From NCBI GenBank assembly GCA_027063645.1, contig JAMORK010000039.1:1-64000 (forward strand): a DNA stretch of 64,000 nucleotides, given 5' to 3'. Below are positions 49,316 to 59,941 of this stretch, in pieces. The stretch is from Sulfurimonas sp. GTDB lineage: Bacteria; Campylobacterota; Campylobacteria; Campylobacterales; Sulfurimonadaceae. Numbering within the stretch: the first letter of the stretch is position 1; each line of letters opens with the position of its first letter. The position numbers and the translations under genes were made by a program. The notes beneath the pieces were generated by a model. That model saw only the letters and a program-made list of their open reading frames with translations. It was not told the origin of the DNA and ran no database searches.

Positions 49316-52300
49316 TTAGTTTATCTTTTGAGTATATTTACACTTTGGATAGTTAGTGCATCCATAAAATTTACCAAACTTTCCATCTCTCTCTTTTAGC
49401 TCACTGCCACATTTAGGACACTCTGTTTTACTAACCTCTTCTTCAAGAACTTTAACTACTTTTTCTGCTGTAACTTTTTGAGTAAGAGACTTAATAAAAT
49501 ACTTATTTTCTAAGTCGAGTTTGTACTCTTTTTCATTAATACTAAGAACTTCTAAGGCTAAAAGAGATTTTAAATCCTTTTTACTCAAAGTACTATTTAT
49601 AGTTTTGTTATTTTTCCATAAAACAAAATTACATCCATCTATAGATTTTGTTTGAGGATTCCACTTATAAGTTTCACATTGAAAAGTTTTATCGTTTTCT
49701 ACTAAACAAGCATCACATTGTGGGCATTTCAACTCGCACTCAAAAGTTTTATCTATATACTCTACAAGTTTTTTTGTGTACTCTCCAGCATTTTTGAGTC
49801 CTTGTTTACTTCCAAAAACCCAAAAAGCACTCTTTGCTCTTGAGATGGCAACATTCATCATATTACCATCATCACTATTAGTAAAGTGTGTACCACTATA
49901 GCTTTTATCTACTGCTGGAGAAAAGATAATAATCTCTCTTTCACTCCCTTGAAAAGCATGAACTGTCCCCACTAAAATTTTATCTAAGTTATATTGTGAA
50001 GCCTGTTGTAATGCTTTTGTAAGCATCCTTTTTTGGTTGTTAAAAGGTGTAACTATACCTATATGCTTATAAAATTCATCAGCATTTAGAGCTGTGTTGT
50101 TATGTTTGTTATATATATCTGTTAGTGCTACTATGTTGTTAAGTAAATATGTAACTATCTCTTTAGTCTCCATATAACTACTGTTGTTTTTAACACTAGA
50201 GTCAATATTAAAAAGCTTCATAGATGGGTAACTCTCTTTTACATCATCAAGGTATAAATTTTTTGAGAAAGTTCTTACTTTAGGAATAAGAATACCCTTA
50301 TAGATAATCTCATTACAGTACTCTATAATTTCATCTTTACATCTAAAATGCTCTTTAAGCCATAAAGAGTTCTCTTCATACTCCTTCATCTCAAAACTAT
50401 CAAAATTGGTAGCTCTGTTTGCTATGGTTAAAAAGTTAGAAAATATCGCTGAATGCTCTTTTTTAAATCTGCTATAGTCTATATCTTCTGAGATATTTGC
50501 CACAATAGAGCTATCTACTATCTCATCAAATGGATAAACGGGTTCTATCTGTTTCTCATCCCCTACGATTATCATTTTTTTTGCTACATATAATGCAGGA
50601 AGACCAATGGGTGCTAAAACCATCCCTGATTCATCAGATAAAACCAAATCAAAAAATTCTCTTATAAGTATATGTTTATCATCCTCTTTGTGTTTAAATG
50701 CTCCAAAAAGAGAATGCATTGTGACCGTGACCATAGGAAAAAGTGGTGTTAGAAGAGAGATGTTGTTTATATCACTCGAGAGGTTTGAATCTGAATCTTC
50801 CTGTTCAACTATTTTATATCCACCATCAAAATACTTCAGTCCATAGAGAGTATCATTTTGCTCTAGTTTATTGTCAAGTAGATCTTTTAAATCATCTATT
50901 TTTGTGATGCTTATTTCATTGAACTTATCTTTTTTATAGATTTTAAAATCACAAGATTTACACTTAAAAAGAGTATCTTTACTCTCTATAGCATCTTCAC
51001 AAATTGGGCATTTTCCATTAGATGGTTTTTGTTCTAGCCTTTGTAAGTTTAAAATAAAAAGAGCTTCTAAAAGATGAAGACTCAAAAAGAATGTATCAAA
51101 CCTCTCCTTTTTATCTAACTCTTCATAAGTTTTAAAGAGATCTTCACTTCTATCTATACTCTCACTCATACTTTGCGACAAATTATTTATTTTGCTAAAA
51201 AGATGTTCTACTGCTTCATCTAAAGTTGTAATCTCTTTTTCAAAAACAGTAGTAATATTTTTAAGATATACTTCTTTTACCCTCTGAGTATCAAGTGAAG
51301 TAATATAATCAAATATCTTAGCTATACTTGTAAAAAGCACTCCATTTTCATACCTGTTTTCACTATTTCTAATCTGAGGAACAACACAATCTTCTTTGAT
51401 TAAATCTACTTTTACATCAGCCTCAAACTCTTTTAGGTCTAACCATCTTTTATATAAAAGTTTCTCACTTTTTTTAGCATCTCCAAACCCACCTGAGATA
51501 CCCTCAATGATGTTGTTTATAGCTTGTTTTACACTCGATGTACCAAGTATAGGTTTCCCTGTATCTATAAAACTATATGGATCTTTTTGAACTGCATCAT
51601 AACTAGATTTTGCATTCAAAGCAGTTTTAACGATGTAGTCTGCAAAAATTGCACGAAGAAGTGCTGTTTTACCCGTTCCAGGAGGTCCATTTACAGGAAC
51701 TACCTCCATAGGAGAAAGATAACTACTCAAAGCTAATCTCTGAGAAAGAGTAATAGCAAACTCTGAGTTAAAAGAGCCTAAATGCTGTTTTTGTAGCTCT
51801 TTAACTCTCTCTTGTGTCAAGTTTAAACTGTTTTTATCTGAGGCTAAAATATCTATCTTCTCTAAGTATTGTGATGGATGATGATAGAGCACTCTGTTGA
51901 GTTTATCGTTTGCTGACATCTTCTCTACATGAGGAATTATTGAACTTTTATAGGCTTGAAGTAAACCTCTAACTATATTATCTTGTTCCATAAGTTTTTC
52001 TATATTTACAATGCCAATAAGAGCACTAGGTTCACTCTCTTCTAAAGTATTTAGATGTTTCTTTGAGTTTATCTTTTCTTTTAGTTTTTGATTAAAATCT
52101 TCTACTATTTCACCATAACTTTTTTTATCTGTAAATGATAAATTTGAAGCATCTATGTACTTTTGTAAAATACTTATATAGTAGTCAAAATTCTTATTTG
52201 GATATCTTTTATCTAACTCTTTATCTTGTAACTCCTCTTTAAAACTCTGTAAATCTTTATGATTTATAGCATAGAGTTTATTTGAAGCATAGTAGTTATT

Positions 52301-52738
52301 AAAGACAATTTGAGCTTTACTAAAGAGAGATGTTAAAAATCTCTCTTTGTTGTAAATAGAGAGGTTTTTTAACTCTACAAGAGTTTTTTTAATCTTTTTA
52401 TCGAGTGTAAATACAAAATAAATAGGAGTTGAGTAAATCTTATCTTCTCTATTTTTAGAGATCTCTACAAACTCATTCACAAAAGGAAAGTAGATAACTT
52501 TGTACTTTTCTAAACTTTTATCTTCAAGTTCTCTTATATGTTTCATCATATAACAGAGATTGTCTTTGTAAGTTTTTGTATCTTTTTCACCATACTTTAG
52601 AAGAAAATAGTTTACATCTTGAAGCTCTTTTTTGTCTATATTTCCATCTTTTTTAGGAAAAACCAATGCACTTAACGATGACTGAACTATAAAATCATAG
52701 TAATACTGAATAATGGTGTTACTCTCTATTCTGCTCAA
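49316..52738 (-). CDS. Large SF1 (UPF1/DNA2-like) helicase with zinc ribbons and C-terminal topoisomerase-type C4 zinc finger
   Basis: Walker A NGPPGTGKTA; LSDESGM and VGDEKQIEPVYP; GTVHAFQGSEREIIIFSPA; NVAISRAKSAFWVFG; CPKCGSELKERDGKFGKFYGCTNYPKCKY. Confidence 0.9.
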   Translation of the reverse strand: MSRIESNTIIQYYYDFIVQSSLSALVFPKKDGNIDKKELQDVNYFLLKYGEKDTKTYKDNLCYMMKHIRELEDKSLEKYKVIYFPFVNEFVEISKNREDKIYSTPIYFVFTLDKKIKKTLVELKNLSIYNKERFLTSLFSKAQIVFNNYYASNKLYAINHKDLQSFKEELQDKELDKRYPNKNFDYYISILQKYIDASNLSFTDKKSYGEIVEDFNQKLKEKINSKKHLNTLEESEPSALIGIVNIEKLMEQDNIVRGLLQAYKSSIIPHVEKMSANDKLNRVLYHHPSQYLEKIDILASDKNSLNLTQERVKELQKQHLGSFNSEFAITLSQRLALSSYLSPMEVVPVNGPPGTGKTALLRAIFADYIVKTALNAKSSYDAVQKDPYSFIDTGKPILGTSSVKQAINNIIEGISGGFGDAKKSEKLLYKRWLDLKEFEADVKVDLIKEDCVVPQIRNSENRYENGVLFTSIAKIFDYITSLDTQRVKEVYLKNITTVFEKEITTLDEAVEHLFSKINNLSQSMSESIDRSEDLFKTYEELDKKERFDTFFLSLHLLEALFILNLQRLEQKPSNGKCPICEDAIESKDTLFKCKSCDFKIYKKDKFNEISITKIDDLKDLLDNKLEQNDTLYGLKYFDGGYKIVEQEDSDSNLSSDINNISLLTPLFPMVTVTMHSLFGAFKHKEDDKHILIREFFDLVLSDESGMVLAPIGLPALYVAKKMIIVGDEKQIEPVYPFDEIVDSSIVANISEDIDYSRFKKEHSAIFSNFLTIANRATNFDSFEMKEYEENSLWLKEHFRCKDEIIEYCNEIIYKGILIPKVRTFSKNLYLDDVKESYPSMKLFNIDSSVKNNSSYMETKEIVTYLLNNIVALTDIYNKHNNTALNADEFYKHIGIVTPFNNQKRMLTKALQQASQYNLDKILVGTVHAFQGSEREIIIFSPAVDKSYSGTHFTNSDDGNMMNVAISRAKSAFWVFGSKQGLKNAGEYTKKLVEYIDKTFECELKCPQCDACLVENDKTFQCETYKWNPQTKSIDGCNFVLWKNNKTINSTLSKKDLKSLLALEVLSINEKEYKLDLENKYFIKSLTQKVTAEKVVKVLEEEVSKTECPKCGSELKERDGKFGKFYGCTNYPKCKYTQKIN

Positions 52739-52752
52739 ATTCTTTTCCTTTA

Positions 52753-53802
52753 CTAAAATGCAGCTGCGACTGTCACAGCTCCGTAGATTCTTTTACTTAA
52801 AAAAAGTGTTCTGTTCTCACTTGCTAAAAGGGCTGCTGGTTCTGCTACCCCTTTTATGTTAAAAAACTTTGTTGCTTGTGATGGTGAGAAGTTCTCTGTA
52901 AGAGCATTGATGGACTCTTCATCATAAAACTCTAAATCTAACTCCGTCTCTTTTGCAAATGCCAAGAGTCCCTCCTCATCATTTTTTGCCGTGAAACTTG
53001 CAAGCTTATCTACTTGTGAAAACTCTAAGCCATGTTCATAACAAAAACGTTTTACGGCGTTTGTTATCTCCTCTTTAGATGTTCCTCGGTTCATTCCAAG
53101 CCCTAAACTTATAGCTTGTGGATGGATTTGCAAGGCAGAATTTGGCAATTTTTGAGGAGTGATATAAACCGATGGAATATCTTCACGAAATGCAAGCAAA
53201 TCATCAGGGCTTACAAAGACAAAATTCTCCTCTTTATAGCCTTCAAAAGATTTTACAGACTCAGCCATACAAGGGTAAGTGACAACTTGCACCTGTTTTT
53301 TGTTGATGATGGCGTTTGATACCTCTGCTAAAGATTTTAGGTTACTTATGGAGTAGTTGTATTTTTTAGCAAACATATCAAAGGCGAGTACTTTTATCTG
53401 GTCAGATGCTGTTGTTACAAAGTTGACACACCCCTCAATCTTCTGTGAAATTTCAAGAGCAAGTTCATTTGCACCACCTAAATGTCCTGAAAGAAGAGGG
53501 ATAATTCTCTTTAAATCAAGTGTCATTATAAGCACGGCAGGGTCGGTCGCCTTATCTTTTAAGTATGGAGCTATCTTTCTTATAACAGCACCCGTCGCCA
53601 TTATGAAGATGATAGCATCAAACTCAGCCCAAGCTGTTGGTAAAATATCATCTACTTTTTTAAAAATGTGAAACTCTGCTCCAAGCTCTGGAGTCTCCTG
53701 AGACTTATTAAAAACATGACATTTGTGATTTTTCAGATGTGGAAGTAGCTTTTTTGCTGCTTCTAAAGAGGGGTTATTGATGGTTGCTATGGCTATTTTC
53801 AT
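52753..53802 (-). CDS. cbiG: Cobalt-precorrin 5A hydrolase CbiG
   Basis: FIMATGAVIRKIAPYLKDKATDPAVL; PLLSGHLGGANELA; LGLGMNRGTSKEEI. Confidence 0.92.
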   Translation of the reverse strand: MKIAIATINNPSLEAAKKLLPHLKNHKCHVFNKSQETPELGAEFHIFKKVDDILPTAWAEFDAIIFIMATGAVIRKIAPYLKDKATDPAVLIMTLDLKRIIPLLSGHLGGANELALEISQKIEGCVNFVTTASDQIKVLAFDMFAKKYNYSISNLKSLAEVSNAIINKKQVQVVTYPCMAESVKSFEGYKEENFVFVSPDDLLAFREDIPSVYITPQKLPNSALQIHPQAISLGLGMNRGTSKEEITNAVKRFCYEHGLEFSQVDKLASFTAKNDEEGLLAFAKETELDLEFYDEESINALTENFSPSQATKFFNIKGVAEPAALLASENRTLFLSKRIYGAVTVAAAF

Positions 53803-53972
53803 TTAGTAAGTTTCTCAATATAATTTTTAAAAAGATTATATCTTGAAAAATGTAATGAGAGATTAATTTTTTAATAAAAAATATATTCACAAATATTCTT
53901 TATTAACATCCTTTTAACATCTCTAGTGATAAAATCAGTGTTATAATATACCAAGTAGATAAAGGTAAAAAT

Positions 53973-54365
53973 ATGCATGAAATCAAACTAGATACACGAG
54001 CCTTTCTTGTATCTGAAACGGATGAAAAAGGGATTATCAATTTTGCAAATGATGAATTTTGTAAATATGCCGGATACACCATTGATGAACTTATAGGTAA
54101 GCCTCATAATATTGTCAGACACCCAGATATGCCTAAGGCAGCTTTTAAAGATCTATGGGAGACTGTCAAAAGTGGTAAAAAGTGGAGAGGCTTTGTAAAA
54201 AACAAAACAAAAGATGGTAATTACTATTGGGTTTTTGCTACTGTATACCCTTTTATCAACTGTGACAATAAAAAAGGTTATATCTCCTGTAGAAGAGTTA
54301 TGTCTGAAATGGAAAAAGAAAAATATGAAAATCTTTATAAAACAATGAAAGCAGAGGAGAGATAA
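53973..54365 (+). CDS. PAS domain protein (Aer/CetB-like)
   Basis: [44 protein letters not shown]. Confidence 0.85.
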   Translation: MHEIKLDTRAFLVSETDEKGIINFANDEFCKYAGYTIDELIGKPHNIVRHPDMPKAAFKDLWETVKSGKKWRGFVKNKTKDGNYYWVFATVYPFINCDNKKGYISCRRVMSEMEKEKYENLYKTMKAEER

Positions 54366-57196
54366 TGGAATTTTTAAAATATATAAGTATCAAAAACAAA
54401 CTTCTTCTCAATGTAATACTTCCAACTATTACGATGATAATTATGGCAAGTTTTGCAATTAGCAATCATATCTCTTTAAAATCACAATATAAAGATTATA
54501 ACGCCATTGTTCAACTCGATACTGCCATCTCTTCGCTTGTTCATGAAGCACAAAAAGAGAGAGGAATGACTGCAGGTTTCTTAGGTTCTAAAGGAAAGAA
54601 ATTTGCACAAACTCTTCCAAGCCAACAAGAAAATACTCAACAAAAAGAACAACTTTTGCAAACATATCTTAAAGAGAGCGATGTAGAGAATATGCTTGAT
54701 GAAGATACAAAACGGTATTTAAATCTTGCACTCAATGAACTCAATCAGATACAAGCTATACGATCTCAAGTCCTCTCACAAAGTATTTCAGCGAAAAAAG
54801 CTATAAACTATTATACCAATATGAATAAAAAGTTTTTAAACTTTATAGCAAAGGCATCTTCTCAAGCTGCTGACCCTGAGCTTTCAAATGCCACACTTGC
54901 ATACTATAATTTTCTCAATGCAAAAGAGCGAACAGGAGTTGAAAGAGCCATAGGTAGTGCTACATTTGCAAATGATAAATTTGCAGATGGTGCAAAAATG
55001 AAACTTCAATCTCTGATATCTGAGCAAGATTCGTATATGGCAAGTTTTGAGACATTGGCTCAACAAGCAGATATTGCATTTTTAGAAAAGATGCTTCAAG
55101 GCAAGAGTATCCAAGAGGTTGAAAGAATGAGAAAAATTTTAAAAGATTCTCATGAGATTGGTGGTTTTGGTGTCAACTCAAACACCTTTTTCTCTTTAAT
55201 GACTAAGAAAATAAACCTTCTCAAAGAGGTTGAAAATTATATGGCATCAAAACTACAAGGCTCTTCAAAAAAATCTAAAGAGACTATGGATGTAGCAAAA
55301 GTCATCTCAGAACTTCTCCATGAAACACAAAAAGAGAGAGGTGCAACAGCAGGATTTTTAGGTTCACACGGCAAAAAATTTAGTTCTATATTAAAACAAC
55401 AAAGGGTTCTTAGCGATAAAATAATATCAAAGCTATTAAAGAAACTTCATGCTATAAAAACCATTCAAAAAACACCAGAACTTAAAAAAGAGATAGCTTC
55501 TGTCCTTGCAAAACTAAAAAATATCCGTACCATTAGAACAAAAAGTGACTCTTTTAGCTTATCGGGGAAAGAGGTTCTTTCATACTATACAGATATAAAT
55601 CAAAATCTTTTAAGTATCATCTCTACACTTATTCCTCAGCTCCAAACAGCCAAAGAGACTAGAGAACTCACTGCATTTTATAATTTTTTAATGGCAAAAG
55701 AATGTGCTGGAGTGGAGCGTGCTGTATTGACAAATAGTTTTGCAAGAAATAAATTTTTACCAGGGATGAAAGAAAAATTTGTTGCACTTATCACAGAACA
55801 ACAATCATTTACAGAATCTTTTTTAGCTCTTGCTAGCGACAATGTTAAAAACTACTATCTAAAAACAATGAAGGACCCTGTTGTTAAAGAGGTTCAAAAA
55901 ATGCGAGAGATTGCCTTAAAAGCGAATACAATTGGTGGTTTTGGTATCAATGCGCAACATTGGTTTGATGAAATGACACAAAAAATAAATCTCCTTAAAA
56001 AAGTAGATGATCACCTAAGTCAAAACCTTACAAACATGGCTTTAAAAAAATATGAAAATGAAAGTTTTGCCCTTCTTTCATACTCTATCATTATGTTTAT
56101 CGTTATACTTTTAACTGTTCTTGTCTCTTACATCATTAGTAAAAACATACGTAACTCTATAGAGAAAATTAGTTATGGTGTAAAACAATTTTTAGAATTT
56201 TTAAATAGACGCCATAATATCATAGAGAATATTGATCTTGATGGTACTGATGAGATGGCAGTTGTTGCAAAAATGGTCAATGAAAATACTGAGCAGATTA
56301 ATGAAGGTATAGAAAATGATATGCTCTGTGTTGGTGAGGCTATCCTTGTTCTTGATAAAATGGCACAAGGACATTATAAATGTCGTGTTCAAACGCAGGC
56401 ATCAAACTCGCAGATCCAAACATTAGCCAATACTATCAATAAGATGTTAGATGTTCAGTCCAATATTATGAAAGATATTTTACATGGCTTAGAAAAATAT
56501 TCAAATTACAACTACCTTGATTCTATTGCACTTGATGATCGTGTTGGAGGAGAAACTAAAGAGCTTGTTGATGGAATAAACAGACTAGGAGAGGCAATAG
56601 TAGATCTTCTTACAACTACTTATAATAACTCTACAGAACTACAAGAGCAATCAGAGTTCCTCCAAACTAAGATGAATGAGTTAAGCAGATCTACAACGGA
56701 ACAAGCTTCTCAACTTGAGATAACTTCAACATCTGTAATGCAGATTGCAGAATCAATAGAGAGTACTTCTGAAAAATCTCAAGAAGTTGTATCTCAATCT
56801 AATGATATAAAAAATGTTGTACAAATCATTGCAGATATTGCAGACCAAACAAATCTTCTAGCTCTTAATGCTGCTATAGAAGCAGCAAGAGCAGGAGAGC
56901 ATGGTAGAGGATTTGCGGTTGTTGCTGATGAAGTGAGAAAACTCGCAGAACGTACACAGAAATCTCTCTCTGAGATAAATGCGAACATCAGTATGTTATC
57001 TCAATCAATCATAGATATTGAATCAAGTATCACAGAACAAAATAAAAATGCAAATCAGATTAATGAAAGTATCGGTGAAATTAAACAAAGCACTCAAGAG
57101 AATGCACAAACAGCTTCTCAGGTTAACGAGATAGCTTATAGTGTAAATTCTATGTCAGCAACAGCACTCAAAGAGATAGAGAAAAATAAATTCTAA
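54365..57196 (+). CDS. Methyl-accepting chemotaxis protein with two NIT-like sensor domains
   Basis: Two repeats ([21 protein letters not shown] and [21 protein letters not shown]), TM, HAMP-like region, MCP hairpin tip [19 protein letters not shown]. Confidence 0.9.
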   Translation: MEFLKYISIKNKLLLNVILPTITMIIMASFAISNHISLKSQYKDYNAIVQLDTAISSLVHEAQKERGMTAGFLGSKGKKFAQTLPSQQENTQQKEQLLQTYLKESDVENMLDEDTKRYLNLALNELNQIQAIRSQVLSQSISAKKAINYYTNMNKKFLNFIAKASSQAADPELSNATLAYYNFLNAKERTGVERAIGSATFANDKFADGAKMKLQSLISEQDSYMASFETLAQQADIAFLEKMLQGKSIQEVERMRKILKDSHEIGGFGVNSNTFFSLMTKKINLLKEVENYMASKLQGSSKKSKETMDVAKVISELLHETQKERGATAGFLGSHGKKFSSILKQQRVLSDKIISKLLKKLHAIKTIQKTPELKKEIASVLAKLKNIRTIRTKSDSFSLSGKEVLSYYTDINQNLLSIISTLIPQLQTAKETRELTAFYNFLMAKECAGVERAVLTNSFARNKFLPGMKEKFVALITEQQSFTESFLALASDNVKNYYLKTMKDPVVKEVQKMREIALKANTIGGFGINAQHWFDEMTQKINLLKKVDDHLSQNLTNMALKKYENESFALLSYSIIMFIVILLTVLVSYIISKNIRNSIEKISYGVKQFLEFLNRRHNIIENIDLDGTDEMAVVAKMVNENTEQINEGIENDMLCVGEAILVLDKMAQGHYKCRVQTQASNSQIQTLANTINKMLDVQSNIMKDILHGLEKYSNYNYLDSIALDDRVGGETKELVDGINRLGEAIVDLLTTTYNNSTELQEQSEFLQTKMNELSRSTTEQASQLEITSTSVMQIAESIESTSEKSQEVVSQSNDIKNVVQIIADIADQTNLLALNAAIEAARAGEHGRGFAVVADEVRKLAERTQKSLSEINANISMLSQSIIDIESSITEQNKNANQINESIGEIKQSTQENAQTASQVNEIAYSVNSMSATALKEIEKNKF

Positions 57197-57942
57197 AGTG
57201 ATTTAGAATTTTTCTCACCCTCTTTTTTATATTTTTTAGCATAAAGATGAGACTCTACGGTGGATTGTTGGCTCAAAAACTCCCCAAACATAATAAGAGC
57301 AACACCCTTAATATGGGAAACCTTCTCTTGTATATCGTCAATTGTACCCTTGTAGATTTTCTCATCTGCCCAAGTAGCACGCTCAACCACCCAACAAGGG
57401 GTCGTCTTTTTATATCCTAACTCATAAGCAGTCGTTTTAAGTTTCTCTATTAGACGAATAGAAAGATAAAAAGCAAAAGAGGAGTTCTTGTTTGAAAGGA
57501 GTTGTTTAAGGCTTTCAGGGTTTGGAGTACGACCCTCAACACGAGAGATTATCAGTGTTTGCGAAACGCCAGGTATAGTGTACTCAATCCCTACAGAAGC
57601 TGCAGCACCAAAGGCAGCAGTAACACCAGGTATAACTTCAAATGCTATCCCCTCTGCTCGTAAAAACTCTACCTGTTTGGCAGTAGTAGAAAAGAGAGAG
57701 CTATCTCCCGTATGTAATCGCACAAACTTTTTATGACTATGCTCTTTTATAAATACAAAAATATCTTCATAACTCATATCTGCCGAGTTCTCTATAAGAG
57801 TACCCTCTTTACACCAAGTAAGTAACTCTTTTGGCACTAAACTTCCCGTATAAAGAACAACATCAGCCTCCTGAAGTGCTTTCATCCCTTTTACTGTGAT
57901 TAGTTCTGGGTCACCAGGGCCAGCTCCTACAAATTTTACCAT
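57193..57942 (-). CDS. cbiF: Precorrin-4/cobalt-precorrin-4 C11-methyltransferase
   Basis: [49 protein letters not shown]. Confidence 0.9.
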   Translation of the reverse strand: MVKFVGAGPGDPELITVKGMKALQEADVVLYTGSLVPKELLTWCKEGTLIENSADMSYEDIFVFIKEHSHKKFVRLHTGDSSLFSTTAKQVEFLRAEGIAFEVIPGVTAAFGAAASVGIEYTIPGVSQTLIISRVEGRTPNPESLKQLLSNKNSSFAFYLSIRLIEKLKTTAYELGYKKTTPCWVVERATWADEKIYKGTIDDIQEKVSHIKGVALIMFGEFLSQQSTVESHLYAKKYKKEGEKNSKSL

Positions 57943-57943
57943 T

Positions 57944-59197
57944 TTACTCTCCTGACTTTTCTTGTGCTTGCTTCTCACGAAGTTTATCTTTTTTACTCTT
58001 TTTCTTTCCCTTCACAGGAGCAGAACCTTTTACTTTTTTTGGTGCTTCTCCTTTGATTTCAAACCCTTTTATGGACTCTCTTTGAAGTTGGATACCTGCT
58101 CGTTTTTCTATGAGCTTAAAGTGATCTTGTGTTGTAAAATCTATGAATGATATAGCGACACCTGACTTACCAGCTCTTGCTGTTCGCCCTATTCTATGAA
58201 TATAGTCAGTTGGAGAACGTGGCAGATCATAGTTTACTATACAATCAATCTCCTCGATGTCTAATCCACGAGCAGCGATATCTGTTGCAAAAAGGATATT
58301 GACCTTTTTTTGTTTAAAAGCTTCAAGTGTGATATTTCTCATCTCTTGGTCCAAGTCCCCATTAAAAGAGGCTGCTTCAAATCCATACTTTCTAAACTTT
58401 TTGGCAATATTATCTGTAGCTCTTTTGTTTGCCATAAACACCAAAACAAGCTCCCATTTGTTTTCTTTAAGAAGATGTCGTAACAGTGGGGCTCTTTGTA
58501 TATCTTCTACAAGTATCACCCTTTGATCAATCTTCTCTACAACACTTCTCTCTTGGAGTTTAATCTCTTCTGGATTATTCATCACTTTAGAGACTAGCTC
58601 TAACATCTTTTGGGGATAAGTTGCTGAGAAGAGAAAATTATGTCGATCTTTTGGAAGAGCATCTAAAACTAAGTCTAATTCTTCCATAAAATCAAGGTTT
58701 AACATCTTGTCTGCCTCATCTAAGACAAGATATTTGAGGTGACTTAGGTTCATCTGTTTTTTCTTTAAAACATCCAAAAAACGACCTGTAGTTGCCACTA
58801 AGATATCACACCCTTGCTGAACCTCAAAGAGCTGTTGCCCTATCCCCTCACCTCCAATAAGAGAGACCACTTGAGGCTTTTTAGAAAGATGTATCCCAAA
58901 CTCTTCAAAGAGGTCTGAGAGTTGCAAGGCTAACTCTCGGGTTGGAGTTAAAACTAAGATTTTTATCTTCCCTTTTTTTGCATTGTCGCGTTCTTTATGC
59001 CATAACTCTAAAAGTGGCAAGATAAAACTTGCGCTTTTTCCACTTCCCGTTTGAGCTTGGACCACTATCTCTTTTTTTTGTAGTATGAGAGGGATCACTT
59101 TTTCTTGTATCTTTGTTGCATCAGAGTAAGATTTTTCTTTCACTGCCTTTTGTATATCGTGTGAAAGTTGGAACTCATGAAACTGCATTGATGACAC
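57944..59197 (-). CDS. DEAD-box RNA helicase
   Basis: AQTGSGKSASF, PTRELALQ, LDEADKML, SATYPQ, HRIGRTARAG; basic C-terminal tail. Confidence 0.95.
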   Translation of the reverse strand: MSSMQFHEFQLSHDIQKAVKEKSYSDATKIQEKVIPLILQKKEIVVQAQTGSGKSASFILPLLELWHKERDNAKKGKIKILVLTPTRELALQLSDLFEEFGIHLSKKPQVVSLIGGEGIGQQLFEVQQGCDILVATTGRFLDVLKKKQMNLSHLKYLVLDEADKMLNLDFMEELDLVLDALPKDRHNFLFSATYPQKMLELVSKVMNNPEEIKLQERSVVEKIDQRVILVEDIQRAPLLRHLLKENKWELVLVFMANKRATDNIAKKFRKYGFEAASFNGDLDQEMRNITLEAFKQKKVNILFATDIAARGLDIEEIDCIVNYDLPRSPTDYIHRIGRTARAGKSGVAISFIDFTTQDHFKLIEKRAGIQLQRESIKGFEIKGEAPKKVKGSAPVKGKKKSKKDKLREKQAQEKSGE

Positions 59198-59287
59198 CTC
59201 TTGATTTTGGGCTATATTGGCGAGATTATATATCTAAAAAGATACATTGTCAACATCTCAATGGGTCTGCTTGTGTTATAATTATGT

Positions 59288-59941
59288 ATGAAACAAATAT
59301 TACTCTTAGAAGATGATGAACTCCTCGCAGAATCGCTTATAGAACTTCTTGAAACAGAAGATTTTAACATTACCCATGTCAGAAATGGGGAGGAAGCACT
59401 TGATACTACATTTGAAAACAAATACAATCTTTTTCTACTTGATGTAAATGTTCCTCAGTTCAATGGGTTTGAACTACTAAAAAGTTTAAGAGAGAGTGGA
59501 GATAAAACGCCAGCTATCTTTCTTACTGCTCTTGGGGATGTTGCTTCTCTTGCAAAAGGTTTTGATGTGGGTGCTGATGACTACATTAAAAAACCTTTTG
59601 ACTTTGATGAGCTTCTTATCCGCATCCATGCACTACTGAAAAAACAGTACAACTCCTATGCAGATGAGATAAAAGTACAAGATTTTTCTTTTATGATAGA
59701 GAGCAATGAGCTCTACTGCAAAGGAGTATATATAGCACTCTCCCCTTATGAACTTAAACTAACACAATTATTTTTTAAAAACATAGATAAAACACTCTCT
59801 AGGGAGTACCTCTTAGATGAACTCTCTTATGATAAAGAGATGAGTGATGGTTCTCTTCGAGTTCATATCAATAAACTCAGAAAGTTCTCTCTTCCCATCA
59901 CTACTATAAAAGGAGTTGGTTATCGCCTTAGCTCATCATGA
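59288..59941 (+). CDS. OmpR-family response regulator
   Basis: REC LLEDDELLAESL, LLDVNVPQFNGFELL, K at IKKPFDFDELL; winged-helix C-terminus. Confidence 0.93.
   Translation: MKQILLLEDDELLAESLIELLETEDFNITHVRNGEEALDTTFENKYNLFLLDVNVPQFNGFELLKSLRESGDKTPAIFLTALGDVASLAKGFDVGADDYIKKPFDFDELLIRIHALLKKQYNSYADEIKVQDFSFMIESNELYCKGVYIALSPYELKLTQLFFKNIDKTLSREYLLDELSYDKEMSDGSLRVHINKLRKFSLPITTIKGVGYRLSSS

Noticed and set aside
49316-52738. Helicase considered as a complete known multi-gene defense system
   Set aside because: No adjacent canonical partner genes; flanks are cobalamin genes and a RhuM remnant, so only a tentative link is reported.
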